This document shows positions 20,262 to 29,976 of a DNA stretch of 64,000 nt, piece after piece. The DNA is taken from contig JAABPV010000033.1 of assembly GCA_011391865.1 (NCBI GenBank), positions 35,722-99,721 of the forward strand, read 5' to 3'. The DNA comes from Desulfobulbaceae bacterium. GTDB lineage: Bacteria > Desulfobacterota > Desulfobulbia > Desulfobulbales > Desulfobulbaceae. Position numbers and translations under genes: made by a program. The notes below the pieces were generated by a model. That model searched no databases, was not told the origin of the DNA, and worked only from the letters and a program-made list of their open reading frames with translations. Each line of letters opens with the position of its first letter. Positions within the stretch are counted from its first letter, which is position 1.

Positions 20262-20381
20262 GAATAGAAAGTTTTTTATCTTCGGCAGTCGGAGGCAGCG
20301 CAGAAAAACGAGACTGTGGAATCTTTTTTATATTTCAATCACAAGATGTTACATGTTTTTCAGATCGAAAGTCTCTTTTGC

Positions 20382-20397
20382 TGGACCGGAATTTGCA
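20382..20397 (+). promoter_or_regulatory. Candidate sigma-54 promoter of the minor pilin operon
   Basis: TGGACC-N5-TTGCA keeps the GG-N10-GC core (GG at 20383-20384, GC at 20395-20396) with two mismatches in the -24 box. Transcription would begin near 20408, about 40 bases before the first pseudopilin ATG. Confidence 0.5.
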
Positions 20398-20446
20398 TAG
20401 ACAAGACTGGGGCATTTTAACCGCAAGCCTGAACCGACACGAGACC

Positions 20447-21010
20447 ATGACCAGACGAATACAACACTGCGCAAAGGACGAAGCGGGCTTCTCTTTTGCC
20501 GAGCTGATGGTGGTCATTGCTATAATAGGGATTTTGTCCGCCACAGCACTGCCCAGCCTGCTGGGCAACCTGCCTGAAAAACGACTGAAAAACGCAGCGC
20601 GGAATCTCTACAGCGACATGCAGAGAGCTAGGCTTCAGGCTGTGAAAGAAAACAATCCTGTAGAGGTCACTTTCAACACCGGTGCAAAAACATATTCTTA
20701 TCCTGTAAAACAGGATGGTGTCTTCACAGCAAGAACAAGAAATTTGACAGAGTATGGAGATGTCAAGTTCGGATGCGCTGGCGTGACAGATTGGAAAAAT
20801 AATGCTGTTCCGGCTTCTGGAGTGATTCCTGATGGATCAAAATTTATTTTTACACGGACTGGAACAGCGCGATCAGATGTAGATTCAGATGCCAGAGAGT
20901 TTTCTGTTTTCCTTGGCAGCAACAATGTCAATGCATGTTACGCTGTTGAGGTGACAAAATTTGGTGCTGTCAAAATAAGATGGCAGCATAAAGGCAGTAA
21001 TTGGAACTAA
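20447..21010 (+). CDS. GspH/FimT family minor pilin (first copy)
   Basis: 187 residues starting MTRRIQHC. The prepilin peptidase site is in DEAG/FSFAELMVVIAIIGIL (Glu at +5), followed by the FimT-type LPEKRLKNAARNLYSDMQRA segment and a C-terminal domain with a Cys pair. As a minor pilin it would sit at the pilus tip and prime assembly. It is paralogous to the next gene, with nearly identical N-terminal 60 residues and divergent ends, so the pair arose by tandem duplication. An in-frame TTG at 20378 is unlikely because it lies before the promoter's predicted start of transcription. Confidence 0.8.
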   Translation: MTRRIQHCAKDEAGFSFAELMVVIAIIGILSATALPSLLGNLPEKRLKNAARNLYSDMQRARLQAVKENNPVEVTFNTGAKTYSYPVKQDGVFTARTRNLTEYGDVKFGCAGVTDWKNNAVPASGVIPDGSKFIFTRTGTARSDVDSDAREFSVFLGSNNVNACYAVEVTKFGAVKIRWQHKGSNWN

Positions 21011-21022
21011 TTTTTTTCGCAG

Positions 21023-21562
21023 ATGCATTGGTTGAAAGACGAAGCAGGCTTTTCCTTCGTTGAGCTGATGGTTGTGATCGCCATAATTGGCGCGCTGTCA
21101 GCGGTTGCTGTGCCAAGTTTTCTGCGCAGCCTGCCGGAAAAAAGGCTGAAAGCTGCGGCCCGGAATTTGTATGCGGACATGCAGCGGGCGCGACTGCTGG
21201 CGGTGAAATACAATAAAAGAATTCGAGTTCGATTTATTGGCAACACAAGTGAACAGCACTATTTTTTCGATGAGAACAACGATGCTGTTTTAACAGAAGG
21301 AGAATTCAGAAGATACCTGAAAGAATACGGCAGCGTTCGTTACGGATGCAGCAGCGCGTCAATAGATTGGAACAGCAACAGCATTCCTGTTTCTGGACTG
21401 CCAAGCGATCCAAGAACCACCTTCTCAAAGACAGGAACTTGCGATGCGAGGAGCATCTATTTACAGGAGAATGGCACCAAAGTCTGTTATGCTGTGACGA
21501 CGACAAAATACGGCAACATAAAGATAAGAAGGTTTAACGGGAAAAATTGGGACAAGAAATAA
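21023..21562 (+). CDS. GspH/FimT family minor pilin (second copy)
   Basis: 179 residues. The cleavage motif DEAG/FSFVELMVVIAIIGAL is followed by SLPEKRLKAAARNLYADMQR, matching the preceding gene. The C-terminal domain holds three Cys (YGCSSAS, GTCDARS, VCYAVTT) and ends in a basic tail. It starts 12 bases after the first copy, with no obvious ribosome binding site, so it probably relies on coupling. Confidence 0.8.
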   Translation: MHWLKDEAGFSFVELMVVIAIIGALSAVAVPSFLRSLPEKRLKAAARNLYADMQRARLLAVKYNKRIRVRFIGNTSEQHYFFDENNDAVLTEGEFRRYLKEYGSVRYGCSSASIDWNSNSIPVSGLPSDPRTTFSKTGTCDARSIYLQENGTKVCYAVTTTKYGNIKIRRFNGKNWDKK

Positions 21563-21594
21563 CAGGAAAATAATCGGCGATGAGCAATTAAGCA

Positions 21595-22332
21595 ATGGTG
21601 CGCGCTATGGAATGTAAGTTAAGAAATAACGGTTTTACGCTAATTGAGATCATGGTTTCCATGGTCATATCCAGCTTGGTGATCGCAGGTGTGTATGGAG
21701 TATACACCATTCAGCAGCGCTCTTACACTGTTCAAGAGCAGGTGTCTGAGATGCAGCAGCGGATCCGCGCTGCTGTTGATTTTATGTCGCGCGAAATGAG
21801 AGTTGCTGGATACGACCCGCCTGAGCCTTATGATCCGGGTAATGCATGTCAAGGCGCGACAATAACTCAAGCCGACATGACCGCGACACCAAGCAACCCG
21901 CAGTTTTTTGCCTTCAGTTATTGTGATGTGACAGCAAGCTCGAACACACCTCCTATAACCTACACATCGAGGATAAGAACAAGCAGATATCAGCTGGAAA
22001 ACCGCGCTCTTGGATTGCTGCGTGACAACGACAAGTCGGCTACAACCATCGCCGAAGGGGTTGATGCCATAGAATTTCAATATCGCGGGCGGGGAGGAAC
22101 TGTTCTTCCGGCTCCTGTCGCCAATCCGCGTGACGTACATGCTGTGGATATTTCCATGCTGGTGAGATCAACCTATCCTGACATGAAGCATACAGACACG
22201 GTGCTGTATCTCCCTCGATCCAAGGATAGAACATGGAATGGCACTTTCAATGTCAACCCTCCAAACGACAATTTTCACCGCAGGCTTCTGGTTACAACAG
22301 TCTATTTGCGCAATATGGGGGTGCAGGAATGA
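21595..22332 (+). CDS. pilW: Minor pilin PilW
   Basis: 245 residues with the leader MECKLRNNG and pilin motif FTLIEIMVSMVISSLVIAGV. The PilW-type segment SEMQQRIRAAVDFMSREMRVAGYDP follows. It takes part in the minor pilin/PilY1 tip complex. The start could be ATG 21595 or ATG 21607; the latter gives the more usual leader. Its stop overlaps the pilV start (ATGA). Confidence 0.82.
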   Translation: MVRAMECKLRNNGFTLIEIMVSMVISSLVIAGVYGVYTIQQRSYTVQEQVSEMQQRIRAAVDFMSREMRVAGYDPPEPYDPGNACQGATITQADMTATPSNPQFFAFSYCDVTASSNTPPITYTSRIRTSRYQLENRALGLLRDNDKSATTIAEGVDAIEFQYRGRGGTVLPAPVANPRDVHAVDISMLVRSTYPDMKHTDTVLYLPRSKDRTWNGTFNVNPPNDNFHRRLLVTTVYLRNMGVQE

Positions 22333-22838
22333 AAGTACAGAGAATAAACAGGCAGGCAGGTTTCACGCTGATAGAAACCCTGATGGCGATGGCCATTTTT
22401 ACAATTGGCATTCTTGGCCTGTTTGGAATGCAGACAGCTGTGATCAAAAAAAACCTCACCGCCAACAACATCACTAACGGAGCGACATGGGCGGCTGATC
22501 AAGTGGAGCGGGTTATTTCTCTTGATTACAGTCACTTTGAAGATGGAGCTCAACTTGGCTGCGATGGTCTGGATGATTGGGGTGATAAGGGCTTGGCAGA
22601 CAGCAGCTTTGAACCTCCTGAATTGATGAGAAGCGGAGACATTGAGCCTATCTATAAAATATATTGGAATGTAGCCCAAGGCTGTGTTATGTCAAATCTT
22701 TTAGCCGGGACGGCGGATGACGGAAGTGATGAGTACAGGCCAAAATATCTGCGCATTATTGTCACTAGGCAGAACAGTAGTGGGCCGGAGACGGAGGTCG
22801 CTGTGTTCAACTACATAAAGCAGAATTCGAGAAATTAA
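22329..22838 (+). CDS. pilV: Minor pilin PilV
   Basis: 169 residues: MKVQRINRQAG then FTLIETLMAMAIFTIGILGL, the PilV-type hydrophobic helix, followed by QTAVIKKNLTANNITNGATWAADQVE. The ATG at 22329 overlaps the pilW stop, showing translational coupling, with CAGGA just before it. It belongs to the pilus tip initiation complex. Confidence 0.82.
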   Translation: MKVQRINRQAGFTLIETLMAMAIFTIGILGLFGMQTAVIKKNLTANNITNGATWAADQVERVISLDYSHFEDGAQLGCDGLDDWGDKGLADSSFEPPELMRSGDIEPIYKIYWNVAQGCVMSNLLAGTADDGSDEYRPKYLRIIVTRQNSSGPETEVAVFNYIKQNSRN

Positions 22839-22856
22839 AATTGATTGAGGTGCGTC

Positions 22857-23588
22857 ATGAGAAACGAAAACAAAGCCAAAAGGAATGAAGACGGATTCGT
22901 GATGATTGCCTCTTTGCTCATTCTTCTGGTGCTCACGCTGCTTGGCATTGCGGTGAATCAGAACTCTGAGACAGAATGGCGGATTGCGATGAATGACCGT
23001 CTTCAGAAGGAAACCTTCTACCAGGCCGACGCTGCCAGCGAGCTTGCCGCTGAAGCACTGGAGCAAAGTATAGCCTGCTTAGGTTTTCAAGAGAATAGCA
23101 AAGATGTCAATGGCCATTCTGTGATGAAAATTTTAGGATCTCCCTTTGGAGCAAAATTGCTATCTAATGGAAAGACATATTCACCTAATGATCTTGTTGT
23201 GTTGAAAGAATCGTTGGGTTTTTGGAGGAAATATGCGGAGGGAGGTGTTGGTGTGCCAATTTTGGATGAAGCACATAAAGATTACAAAGACCCAGACATG
23301 GTCTTTCAGGTAGTGCTCGCTAACGGCTCATTTGATTTTGAGGAGACAAAAAAATACCCACATGCCAGAATCAACATTGGTGGCAATACAAAAATCGCCT
23401 CTGGCTCGGCCATTCAGATGGCTGCAGGTTATGAAGGCTTAGGTCAAGGAATAAGCAGCGGTGGAGCTGCGCTGGTCTACAGCATCAACGTGCGGCAGGT
23501 GGATCCGGTCAATGGCGGCGACGCGACAGTCTGTGTTCAGTACGGCCATATTATGGGCACGGCTGGATTTTGCAACAGCAATCTTTGA
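22857..23588 (+). CDS. pilX: Minor pilin PilX
   Basis: 243 residues. GAGG at 22847-22850 precedes the ATG at 22857, so the upstream TTG at 22845 is rejected. The sequence DGFVMIASLLILLVLTLLG is the PilX N-terminus, in which the +5 Glu is absent as in many PilX proteins. NQNSETEWRIAMNDRLQKETFYQADAASELA is the PilX/GspK-like helix. It stops 37 bases before the pilY1 start. Confidence 0.78.
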   Translation: MRNENKAKRNEDGFVMIASLLILLVLTLLGIAVNQNSETEWRIAMNDRLQKETFYQADAASELAAEALEQSIACLGFQENSKDVNGHSVMKILGSPFGAKLLSNGKTYSPNDLVVLKESLGFWRKYAEGGVGVPILDEAHKDYKDPDMVFQVVLANGSFDFEETKKYPHARINIGGNTKIASGSAIQMAAGYEGLGQGISSGGAALVYSINVRQVDPVNGGDATVCVQYGHIMGTAGFCNSNL

Positions 23589-23625
23589 GAAAATTTATAT
23601 GATATATATCAGGAGAACGAAAATC

Positions 23626-26600
23626 ATGAAGATGAAACACTGCGCAGGCCTGTCGTTTTTAACAGGCATCCTGCTGCTGCCAGCAGCTGCTTTTGCCGCC
23701 GATGTCTGCAATCAAGGCATCGGCATTCCGCCTTTTCTGTCGTCAGGTGCCAAGCCAAATCTATTGATGGTGTTGGACAACTCCGGCTCCATGCTGGACG
23801 CGGCTTACAGCAAGGAAGATATCCGCTGCTTGGACGGAGATTATCAGATAACTAAGAACAAGGCCGTTACTGAGACGGTCACCGGCTATGACAACGCCGC
23901 AACCTACGGCGGCTATTTCAGCAACAGCGAATGGTACACTTGGAAAGACGGCGAATATCTTTCTTGGAAGAGCGGCACGGACTATGTTCTCGGCAGCCGG
24001 GTTTCTGAGTACGGCAACATTTATCAAGCTGTCACGGCAGGGAAATCAATTGGCGCATCGATTGACAAGGACACAGGCGTTGAATGGATTCAGGTGCTCT
24101 CCTTCCCCCGATGGACAAGTGCGCTGGATTATCCCGCAGGCTCTTTTGTCTGGAAAGGGCCGCAGCTCTATTATGCCGTCAGCGCGGTCAGCAAAAACGG
24201 CATCGCTCCTGACGCTGCGGGTTCCAAGTGGGAACCTGTCAAGCATTCGTGGCGGATCGAAAAAGCATACACCAGCGGCAACATTGTCAGCTACAACGGC
24301 ATTTATTATCAGGCTCTTGGCAGCAACTCCGGCAAAGCTCCCGATGAGAACCCAGCGAGCTGGAAAAGCCTGAGGCAAGGCCAGTTTGAACGGCTGGCAG
24401 CACGACCCGCCTCCGCATCCGCCGCCTGTTCAGGCAGCGGCACCAAATACACCCGGACTGACGCGCTCTGCATCACAGTTGACAATGCGGCGACACCGAA
24501 AAAAGTGATCTCGTTTGTCGCGCGCGGCAATTTTCTCAACTGGGCGATGGCCTCCAAATTTGACATTCAGAAAAAAATTCTGACTGGCGGCAAGCACAAC
24601 TACAACGAGAAAGCATTGGTGGCCGAACATCGGGGCTGCTCCGGCTCGCGCTTCATCAAGCAGGTGAAGTTAGACGGCGGCGAATATTTGTCCTTTGGCG
24701 TGCGCGGCTCCAAATATGGCGACAACGAGCAGCCGTTCCTGAAAGACCGGGTGGACACCACCGACGACACGGCCCGGCTGGAAATATTGGCCATCACTGC
24801 GGCAGGCTTCCAGCCGTCCAAGGAATGCCAAGACATGATCGTTGAGATCACCACCAAGCCGCAGAGCGGTGCCAACTGGAGCAACGCCATTAAAGGCTGC
24901 TTGGACACTTTTCCAACTGCGAACACGGAGCTGCAAGATCAGCGGCCTATCCTGAACCACAGCCTTCAGTTCTGCTCCGCGCTGAAAAAAGACAACATCA
25001 GGAACATCAACGTCATTAAGAAAGAGTGCGAGAACCTTTACACCGGAACAGGCGTGTCAAAAGCCTATGATCCGGCGGAGCTGGATCCGGCTTATGGCGC
25101 ATATTTCTGCTATGGCGTGTACGACAAGGATTTTCCTCCCACAGAAAGGACAGGCTACATCGGCCGCTGTTGGCAGCCTCCTACAGGCAGAACAAAAACT
25201 TGTGTCGCTAAACCAGCAGTGGTTAATACAACCTGTCCTAACGCCTCGAATAAATGCCGGTACAGCGCCAGTGCTAAAGACTGGTTCAAAAATGAGGGCG
25301 GATATAATTACAAGTGCAGCAAGACAACCGATAAAAGTTGCGACATTAATGTCGCTGCTAACTGGACATTGCTTTACATGTGGCAGAAACTTGACGGAAC
25401 ATACGAAGGGACATGCACCGGCCCGAATGATATTCCGCCTGGCGCGACTCCTGCGCAATGGTCGACATGGGCCGGGCCGCCCGTGATCTCGGCTGATGAC
25501 TGCATCACGCAGGCGGCCATCGACTACTGCAACGACACCTCAGTGCCGGAGGTTATTGATCCTTCCGATCAGGCCGGCGACACCACGACAGTATGGAACA
25601 TTCCCGGCGTGCTGACGGATTCTCAAATTATGGCCCAGCTTGGCGGTGTTGATCCTTTAGCGGTGATGAAGGGCTACATTAAGCAGGAGACCAGACCAAC
25701 AGGCGTTGTCCACAATGTCAAAAAGGATCTGCGGCTTGGCATGATGTCCTTGCATTATGTCGGCGCGGCCACCGAATGCTTGCCGGAGAACCTCACTCCC
25801 GGCATAGAGCGCTTCTGCCCGCCTAACAACAAAGACGGCGCGGAGCTGCTTACGTCGCTGAAAGAAGGCGACTTGGTCGTTGGCAATGACGCAACCTACG
25901 AGGGCGGCAAACGGCAGCATGTGCATGAGCTGGCCGCCGCGATCAATGGTGTCCGGGGCACTTCGTGGACACCGCTGGCGGAAGGTCTGTACAGTGCTCT
26001 AGGCTATTACACCCAGAATCCTAAGTTCTGCCTGAACAAAGATGCCAACGGCAAATGCGATGATTTCCCGACTGACAAAGACCCGGTGCAGTACTGGTGC
26101 CAGGACAATCACATCCTGCTGATCACCGAAGGTGAGTCTACTGCCGACATCAGCAAGGCGGTGCAGGATTTCACCAAAACGCCTTCCACGCATTTTGTTG
26201 ACAAGCAGCCCGATGACATCGTGACCGGCACCGGCGATGTCAATCCGCAGGTCTGCGGCGGTAGCCTGTTCCGCAGTGCCTATTTGGATGACATGACGTG
26301 GTGGGGCCAGCATGTGCCGCCGCTGTACAAGGAGCGGCATGTTCTGGACGCGGACGGCAGGGAGAAGGACAAGAAGAATATCTACACGCATGTGGTCACC
26401 ACGGGCACGCTGAACCAAGACGGAACCGGCCAGTGCAGCCCGGAGGCACTGATGACCGCAGCAGCCCAGCGCGGCGGCACCACAGCCTATTATCCCGGCG
26501 AAAATCCGCAGAAGCTGGAGGACAACCTCTACGCGGTGCTGGCCGACATCCTGACCCGCTCTTCCGCAGGCTCGGCGGCCTCGGTCATCTCCAGCTCCAG

Positions 26601-29600
26601 AAGCGGCTCTGGCGCGGCTTATCAGGCGGTCTTCTGGCCCAAGCATGAGGACAAGGATCCTGACAAAAACGGCATGAGCAACAAGGTGACGTGGGTCGGC
26701 GATGTGCATGCCTTGTTTGTCAGCGCGGATGGAAGGATGTACGAGGACACCAATCAGGACGGCAAACTTGACGGGTCTGACAACCGGGTCATCTTCTACT
26801 TCAGCACGAATGGGAAGAAAACTCGCGGCTGCTACGAAGCTCTTGTTCCCGTCCCCGCTGCGGACGGCAGCGTGACGTTCCAATGCCCTGTCGACCCGCC
26901 TGCGCCAGATGAATGCGACGGCAGCACTTGCGTTGAAATTCAAGAGATCAAATACATCTGGTCCGCCAACAAGCGTCTGCGGGAAATCGAAGACAATGAC
27001 ATCCCCAGCAAGCGGAAGATCTTCACGTGGAACGACGCGAACAACGACGGCGTTGTCGACAAAGAGGAATGGTTCAAGCTGAGCGAGCTGAACAAGGACA
27101 AGTGGGAGGAGCTGAACGCCCGAGTTGCCAGCGCGGTCAGTCCGCGCGGGCCGGTGACCGCAGACTTTCTTGCGCGGGAGGACTGGGGCGATTTCGTTGA
27201 GCAAAATCCTGGCAAAACAGACGCGGAAATGGAGATCGCCGCGCTGAAGGCGCTGACGGACTGGCTGCAAGGAATTGATCACTTCAAAGATCAGTTCAAC
27301 CTAAACGTGTCTGACCGCTTCACGCCGAAGGATGTGAATGCAGACGGCATTTTTGAGCTGCCTCTGCGCTCAAGGCAGTTCACCTACGGAGACAAGCCAA
27401 AAACATGGCGGCTTGGCGACATCATTCATTCCACGCCGATTGTTGTCTCTCGTCCTGCCGAGTCGTATCATTACCTCTACCGCGATCCGACCTACGCCAA
27501 GTTTGCCAGCCATTATGCGAACCGCCGTCACATGGTTTACTTCGGCGGCAACGACGGCATGCTGCATGCGGTGAACGGCGGCTTCTATGTTGAGAACGGC
27601 AACCAGTTCTGCCTCACGGAAGACTGTTCCGCTGCTGGCTCAAGCACCCCTGCGCTGGGCGATGAAATGTGGGCCTACATCCCCTACAACCTCCAGCCGC
27701 ATCTGAAATGTCTGGCGGACAGGTTCTATGCGCACAAGTACTTCGTTGACCAAAAGCCGCGCATCTTTGACGCGCAGATATTTGCGGAAGATGCCGACCA
27801 TCCCGGCGGCTGGGGCACGATTCTGGTCGGCTCCATGCGCTTCGGCGGTGCGCCGATACAGGCAAAGGATTTGAACGGGATGGATGGCGCAGGCGATCCC
27901 ACAAAAAAGGACCAGCGGGAGTTCACCTCGGCTTACTTCATCTTGGACATCACCAATCCAGAAAAGGATCCAGTGTTGCTGGGCGAGCTGACGAGAACCA
28001 CTGAGAATGGCGACAGCAAGTACGTCAAACTGAACTACACCACATCCTCTCCGGCCATGATCATCATGCGGGAAGGCGGCAAGGATGACGCAAGGTCAGC
28101 TTGGTATCTCGTCATGGGCAATGGGCCGACAGATCAGGACGGCACCAACACCGGCGGCGAGCACGGGAAATTGGCGGTGCTGCCGCTTTCCCGGCTGGCA
28201 GGTGAAGTGTCATCTTGGAGCAAAGGGGTGCCTAATGGGGTCTCTGCAGTGAAGCAGTCATTCAGAATTCCAAACAGCGAGCCTGGCGGCGATAAAACCG
28301 GCGTTTTTGAAGTGCCTGTCCCAGCCGGAGTTGACCGAAATACAAGCGGCAGCTTCCTCTCTGACATCATCTCGGTGGACTACAACATTGACATGGCCAA
28401 TGATCTTGGTGATGACTTGGGCGTGAGATACTGCACCGACGCTGTGTATTTCGGCACAGTTGACGGCCTTGATTTCGCCCAGTATCCATCTGGCTACCGG
28501 CCTGACCTGCCCGATGATCAGTTCTATTGGAAAGGCAATGTGAACTCCAGCGGCATGACAATGAGCGGCGGCAGACTGTTCCGTCTGGTCACAAAGGAGG
28601 GAGGGATAACAGCCTCCGGCGACTTTAAGGAGGCCGCCTCCACGCCATCGGTTTGGAAGAGCAGATGGACAGACGGCACGCCGCTGCGGCGGCTGGCGGA
28701 TGTCAAGATGCCGGTGATCGGCAGCCCGTCTATCGGCTATGACGGGGATAATTACTGGATTTATACAGGAACCGGACGGTTCTTCGGCGAGAAAGATAAA
28801 ACCGACGATGGCTGGTGTCAGGACACCTCTGCAAACTGCGACAACAGAAGCAGGAACGCCTTCTTTGGATTGAAAGAGCCTGTTGCCAAGAATGGAGATG
28901 GTTTTAGCGAATGGGCATTTTCCTATGCGACAAACAAAGAATCCGTCACCTGCGCGAATTCTGTCATGACATGGCGTGAAATTGCTTGGGACGTGAAGAG
29001 CAGAACCAACCGGGATCTTGATCCAGATCAAGATCCCGGCCAGCGCGGCCTGATGCGGACAGACCATATCATGGTCGAGGCCAGTGCTGGCGCGGCGCAA
29101 GAAGGCGAAGGCGACCTCTGGTGCATGGGCGAAGGCAAATGCCTAAACGATGTCGGAGCCAACAACAATCCATGCGAAAATGGCAGCATGTGCTTCCCCA
29201 GCCCTAATTCACTCAACAAGCTCAAGGAGATCAAAGAGGCGACGACCAGAGACAGCAAAGATGTGGAAGTCTACACCTTTGACAAGCTGCGGGATTATAT
29301 CGCAGGAAAGAGTTGCGGCGGCATTGACGGCTGGTACCATGTTTTCCAAGATGCGCGGGAGCGGAACATCGGCACCTCGGCCCTTTTAGGCGGGCTGCTG
29401 ACCTTCACCACTTATCAGCCGTACAATGACAAATGCACGGCTGAGGGCGGCAGCTATCTGTACGGCCTGCATTATCAGACCGGCACGGCGTGGACGAAGT
29501 CAGTCTTCGGCACCTACGATGTGAGCGCTGGCGGAATTAGAATCCTCAAAAAGGACGGCAAGTATGTCTCCGAAAAGATGAGCCTCGGCACGGGGCTGTC

Positions 29601-29763
29601 CACCGCGCCCAGCCTGCATGTCGGCACACAGGATGGGGCCAAGGCCTTCATCCAGACCAGCACCGGCGAGATCATCGAGGTGACGCAGGAGAATCTGCCG
29701 TTGCAGCCTGGCACCAAAAGCGGCAGGATCAACTGGACCGACCGCTGCTATCAGTCGGAGTAA
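23626..29763 (+). CDS. pilY1: PilY1-type pilus tip adhesin with inserted carbohydrate-binding-like repeats
   Basis: The start at 23626 follows AGGAG (23611-23615) and gives a signal peptide ending AAAFAA and about 2045 residues. A von Willebrand A-like MIDAS, DNSGSM, is near residue 51. Residues ~100-250 hold three repeats resembling CBM5/12 chitin-binding modules (Y..G..V.Y.G..Y.A....G..P....W). Calcium-loop motifs are DTNQDGKLDGSD (~1040), DANNDGVVDKEE (~1136) and DVNADGIFELP (~1237). The conserved C-terminal beta-propeller starts near 1260 (TWRLGDIIHSTPIVV, FGGNDGMLHAVNGG). It is far longer than Pseudomonas PilY1 and very Cys-rich in the middle. It should promote pilus extension and surface or polymer adhesion. 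Confidence 0.88.
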   Translation: MKMKHCAGLSFLTGILLLPAAAFAADVCNQGIGIPPFLSSGAKPNLLMVLDNSGSMLDAAYSKEDIRCLDGDYQITKNKAVTETVTGYDNAATYGGYFSNSEWYTWKDGEYLSWKSGTDYVLGSRVSEYGNIYQAVTAGKSIGASIDKDTGVEWIQVLSFPRWTSALDYPAGSFVWKGPQLYYAVSAVSKNGIAPDAAGSKWEPVKHSWRIEKAYTSGNIVSYNGIYYQALGSNSGKAPDENPASWKSLRQGQFERLAARPASASAACSGSGTKYTRTDALCITVDNAATPKKVISFVARGNFLNWAMASKFDIQKKILTGGKHNYNEKALVAEHRGCSGSRFIKQVKLDGGEYLSFGVRGSKYGDNEQPFLKDRVDTTDDTARLEILAITAAGFQPSKECQDMIVEITTKPQSGANWSNAIKGCLDTFPTANTELQDQRPILNHSLQFCSALKKDNIRNINVIKKECENLYTGTGVSKAYDPAELDPAYGAYFCYGVYDKDFPPTERTGYIGRCWQPPTGRTKTCVAKPAVVNTTCPNASNKCRYSASAKDWFKNEGGYNYKCSKTTDKSCDINVAANWTLLYMWQKLDGTYEGTCTGPNDIPPGATPAQWSTWAGPPVISADDCITQAAIDYCNDTSVPEVIDPSDQAGDTTTVWNIPGVLTDSQIMAQLGGVDPLAVMKGYIKQETRPTGVVHNVKKDLRLGMMSLHYVGAATECLPENLTPGIERFCPPNNKDGAELLTSLKEGDLVVGNDATYEGGKRQHVHELAAAINGVRGTSWTPLAEGLYSALGYYTQNPKFCLNKDANGKCDDFPTDKDPVQYWCQDNHILLITEGESTADISKAVQDFTKTPSTHFVDKQPDDIVTGTGDVNPQVCGGSLFRSAYLDDMTWWGQHVPPLYKERHVLDADGREKDKKNIYTHVVTTGTLNQDGTGQCSPEALMTAAAQRGGTTAYYPGENPQKLEDNLYAVLADILTRSSAGSAASVISSSRSGSGAAYQAVFWPKHEDKDPDKNGMSNKVTWVGDVHALFVSADGRMYEDTNQDGKLDGSDNRVIFYFSTNGKKTRGCYEALVPVPAADGSVTFQCPVDPPAPDECDGSTCVEIQEIKYIWSANKRLREIEDNDIPSKRKIFTWNDANNDGVVDKEEWFKLSELNKDKWEELNARVASAVSPRGPVTADFLAREDWGDFVEQNPGKTDAEMEIAALKALTDWLQGIDHFKDQFNLNVSDRFTPKDVNADGIFELPLRSRQFTYGDKPKTWRLGDIIHSTPIVVSRPAESYHYLYRDPTYAKFASHYANRRHMVYFGGNDGMLHAVNGGFYVENGNQFCLTEDCSAAGSSTPALGDEMWAYIPYNLQPHLKCLADRFYAHKYFVDQKPRIFDAQIFAEDADHPGGWGTILVGSMRFGGAPIQAKDLNGMDGAGDPTKKDQREFTSAYFILDITNPEKDPVLLGELTRTTENGDSKYVKLNYTTSSPAMIIMREGGKDDARSAWYLVMGNGPTDQDGTNTGGEHGKLAVLPLSRLAGEVSSWSKGVPNGVSAVKQSFRIPNSEPGGDKTGVFEVPVPAGVDRNTSGSFLSDIISVDYNIDMANDLGDDLGVRYCTDAVYFGTVDGLDFAQYPSGYRPDLPDDQFYWKGNVNSSGMTMSGGRLFRLVTKEGGITASGDFKEAASTPSVWKSRWTDGTPLRRLADVKMPVIGSPSIGYDGDNYWIYTGTGRFFGEKDKTDDGWCQDTSANCDNRSRNAFFGLKEPVAKNGDGFSEWAFSYATNKESVTCANSVMTWREIAWDVKSRTNRDLDPDQDPGQRGLMRTDHIMVEASAGAAQEGEGDLWCMGEGKCLNDVGANNNPCENGSMCFPSPNSLNKLKEIKEATTRDSKDVEVYTFDKLRDYIAGKSCGGIDGWYHVFQDARERNIGTSALLGGLLTFTTYQPYNDKCTAEGGSYLYGLHYQTGTAWTKSVFGTYDVSAGGIRILKKDGKYVSEKMSLGTGLSTAPSLHVGTQDGAKAFIQTSTGEIIEVTQENLPLQPGTKSGRINWTDRCYQSE

Positions 29764-29792
29764 GAAGCAGGAACAGCGTTCGCTGATCCGCA

Positions 29793-29832
29793 AACGGCTC
29801 CCGGCATCGCGCCGGGGGCCGTTCTCTTTTTC
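29793..29832 (+). terminator. Rho-independent terminator after pilY1
   Basis: Arms AACGGCTCCCGGC and GCCGGGGGCCGTT form a stem of about 12 bp with one mismatch. The sequence CTCTTTTT follows, ending near 29831. It closes the minor pilin operon. Confidence 0.75.
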
Positions 29833-29851
29833 CGCTCCGCTTGTTTTTCGC

Positions 29852-29879
29852 TTGACTTCTCCGCCCATCGTCCTATATT
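29852..29879 (+). promoter_or_regulatory. Sigma-70-type promoter of sat
   Basis: TTGACT at 29852-29857 and TATATT at 29874-29879 are separated by 16 bases. Transcription would start near 29886, giving a leader of about 90 bases before the sat ATG. Confidence 0.65.
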
Positions 29880-29976
29880 AGAAGATTTCATCTTCAGAGA
29901 AACAGTTCTTGCTGCGGCCTCAGCGCGCCGCATTTCTTAAGAGAAAATAAACCATCATTTGAACGAGGAAAAAGTC

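Noticed and set aside
23461..23625. N-terminal extension of PilY1 into pilX
   Set aside because: The extension overlaps pilX and precedes a clear AGGAG and signal peptide at 23626.
25999..27282. 427-codon antisense frame within pilY1
   Set aside because: No start signals; pilY1 motifs on the plus strand are decisive.
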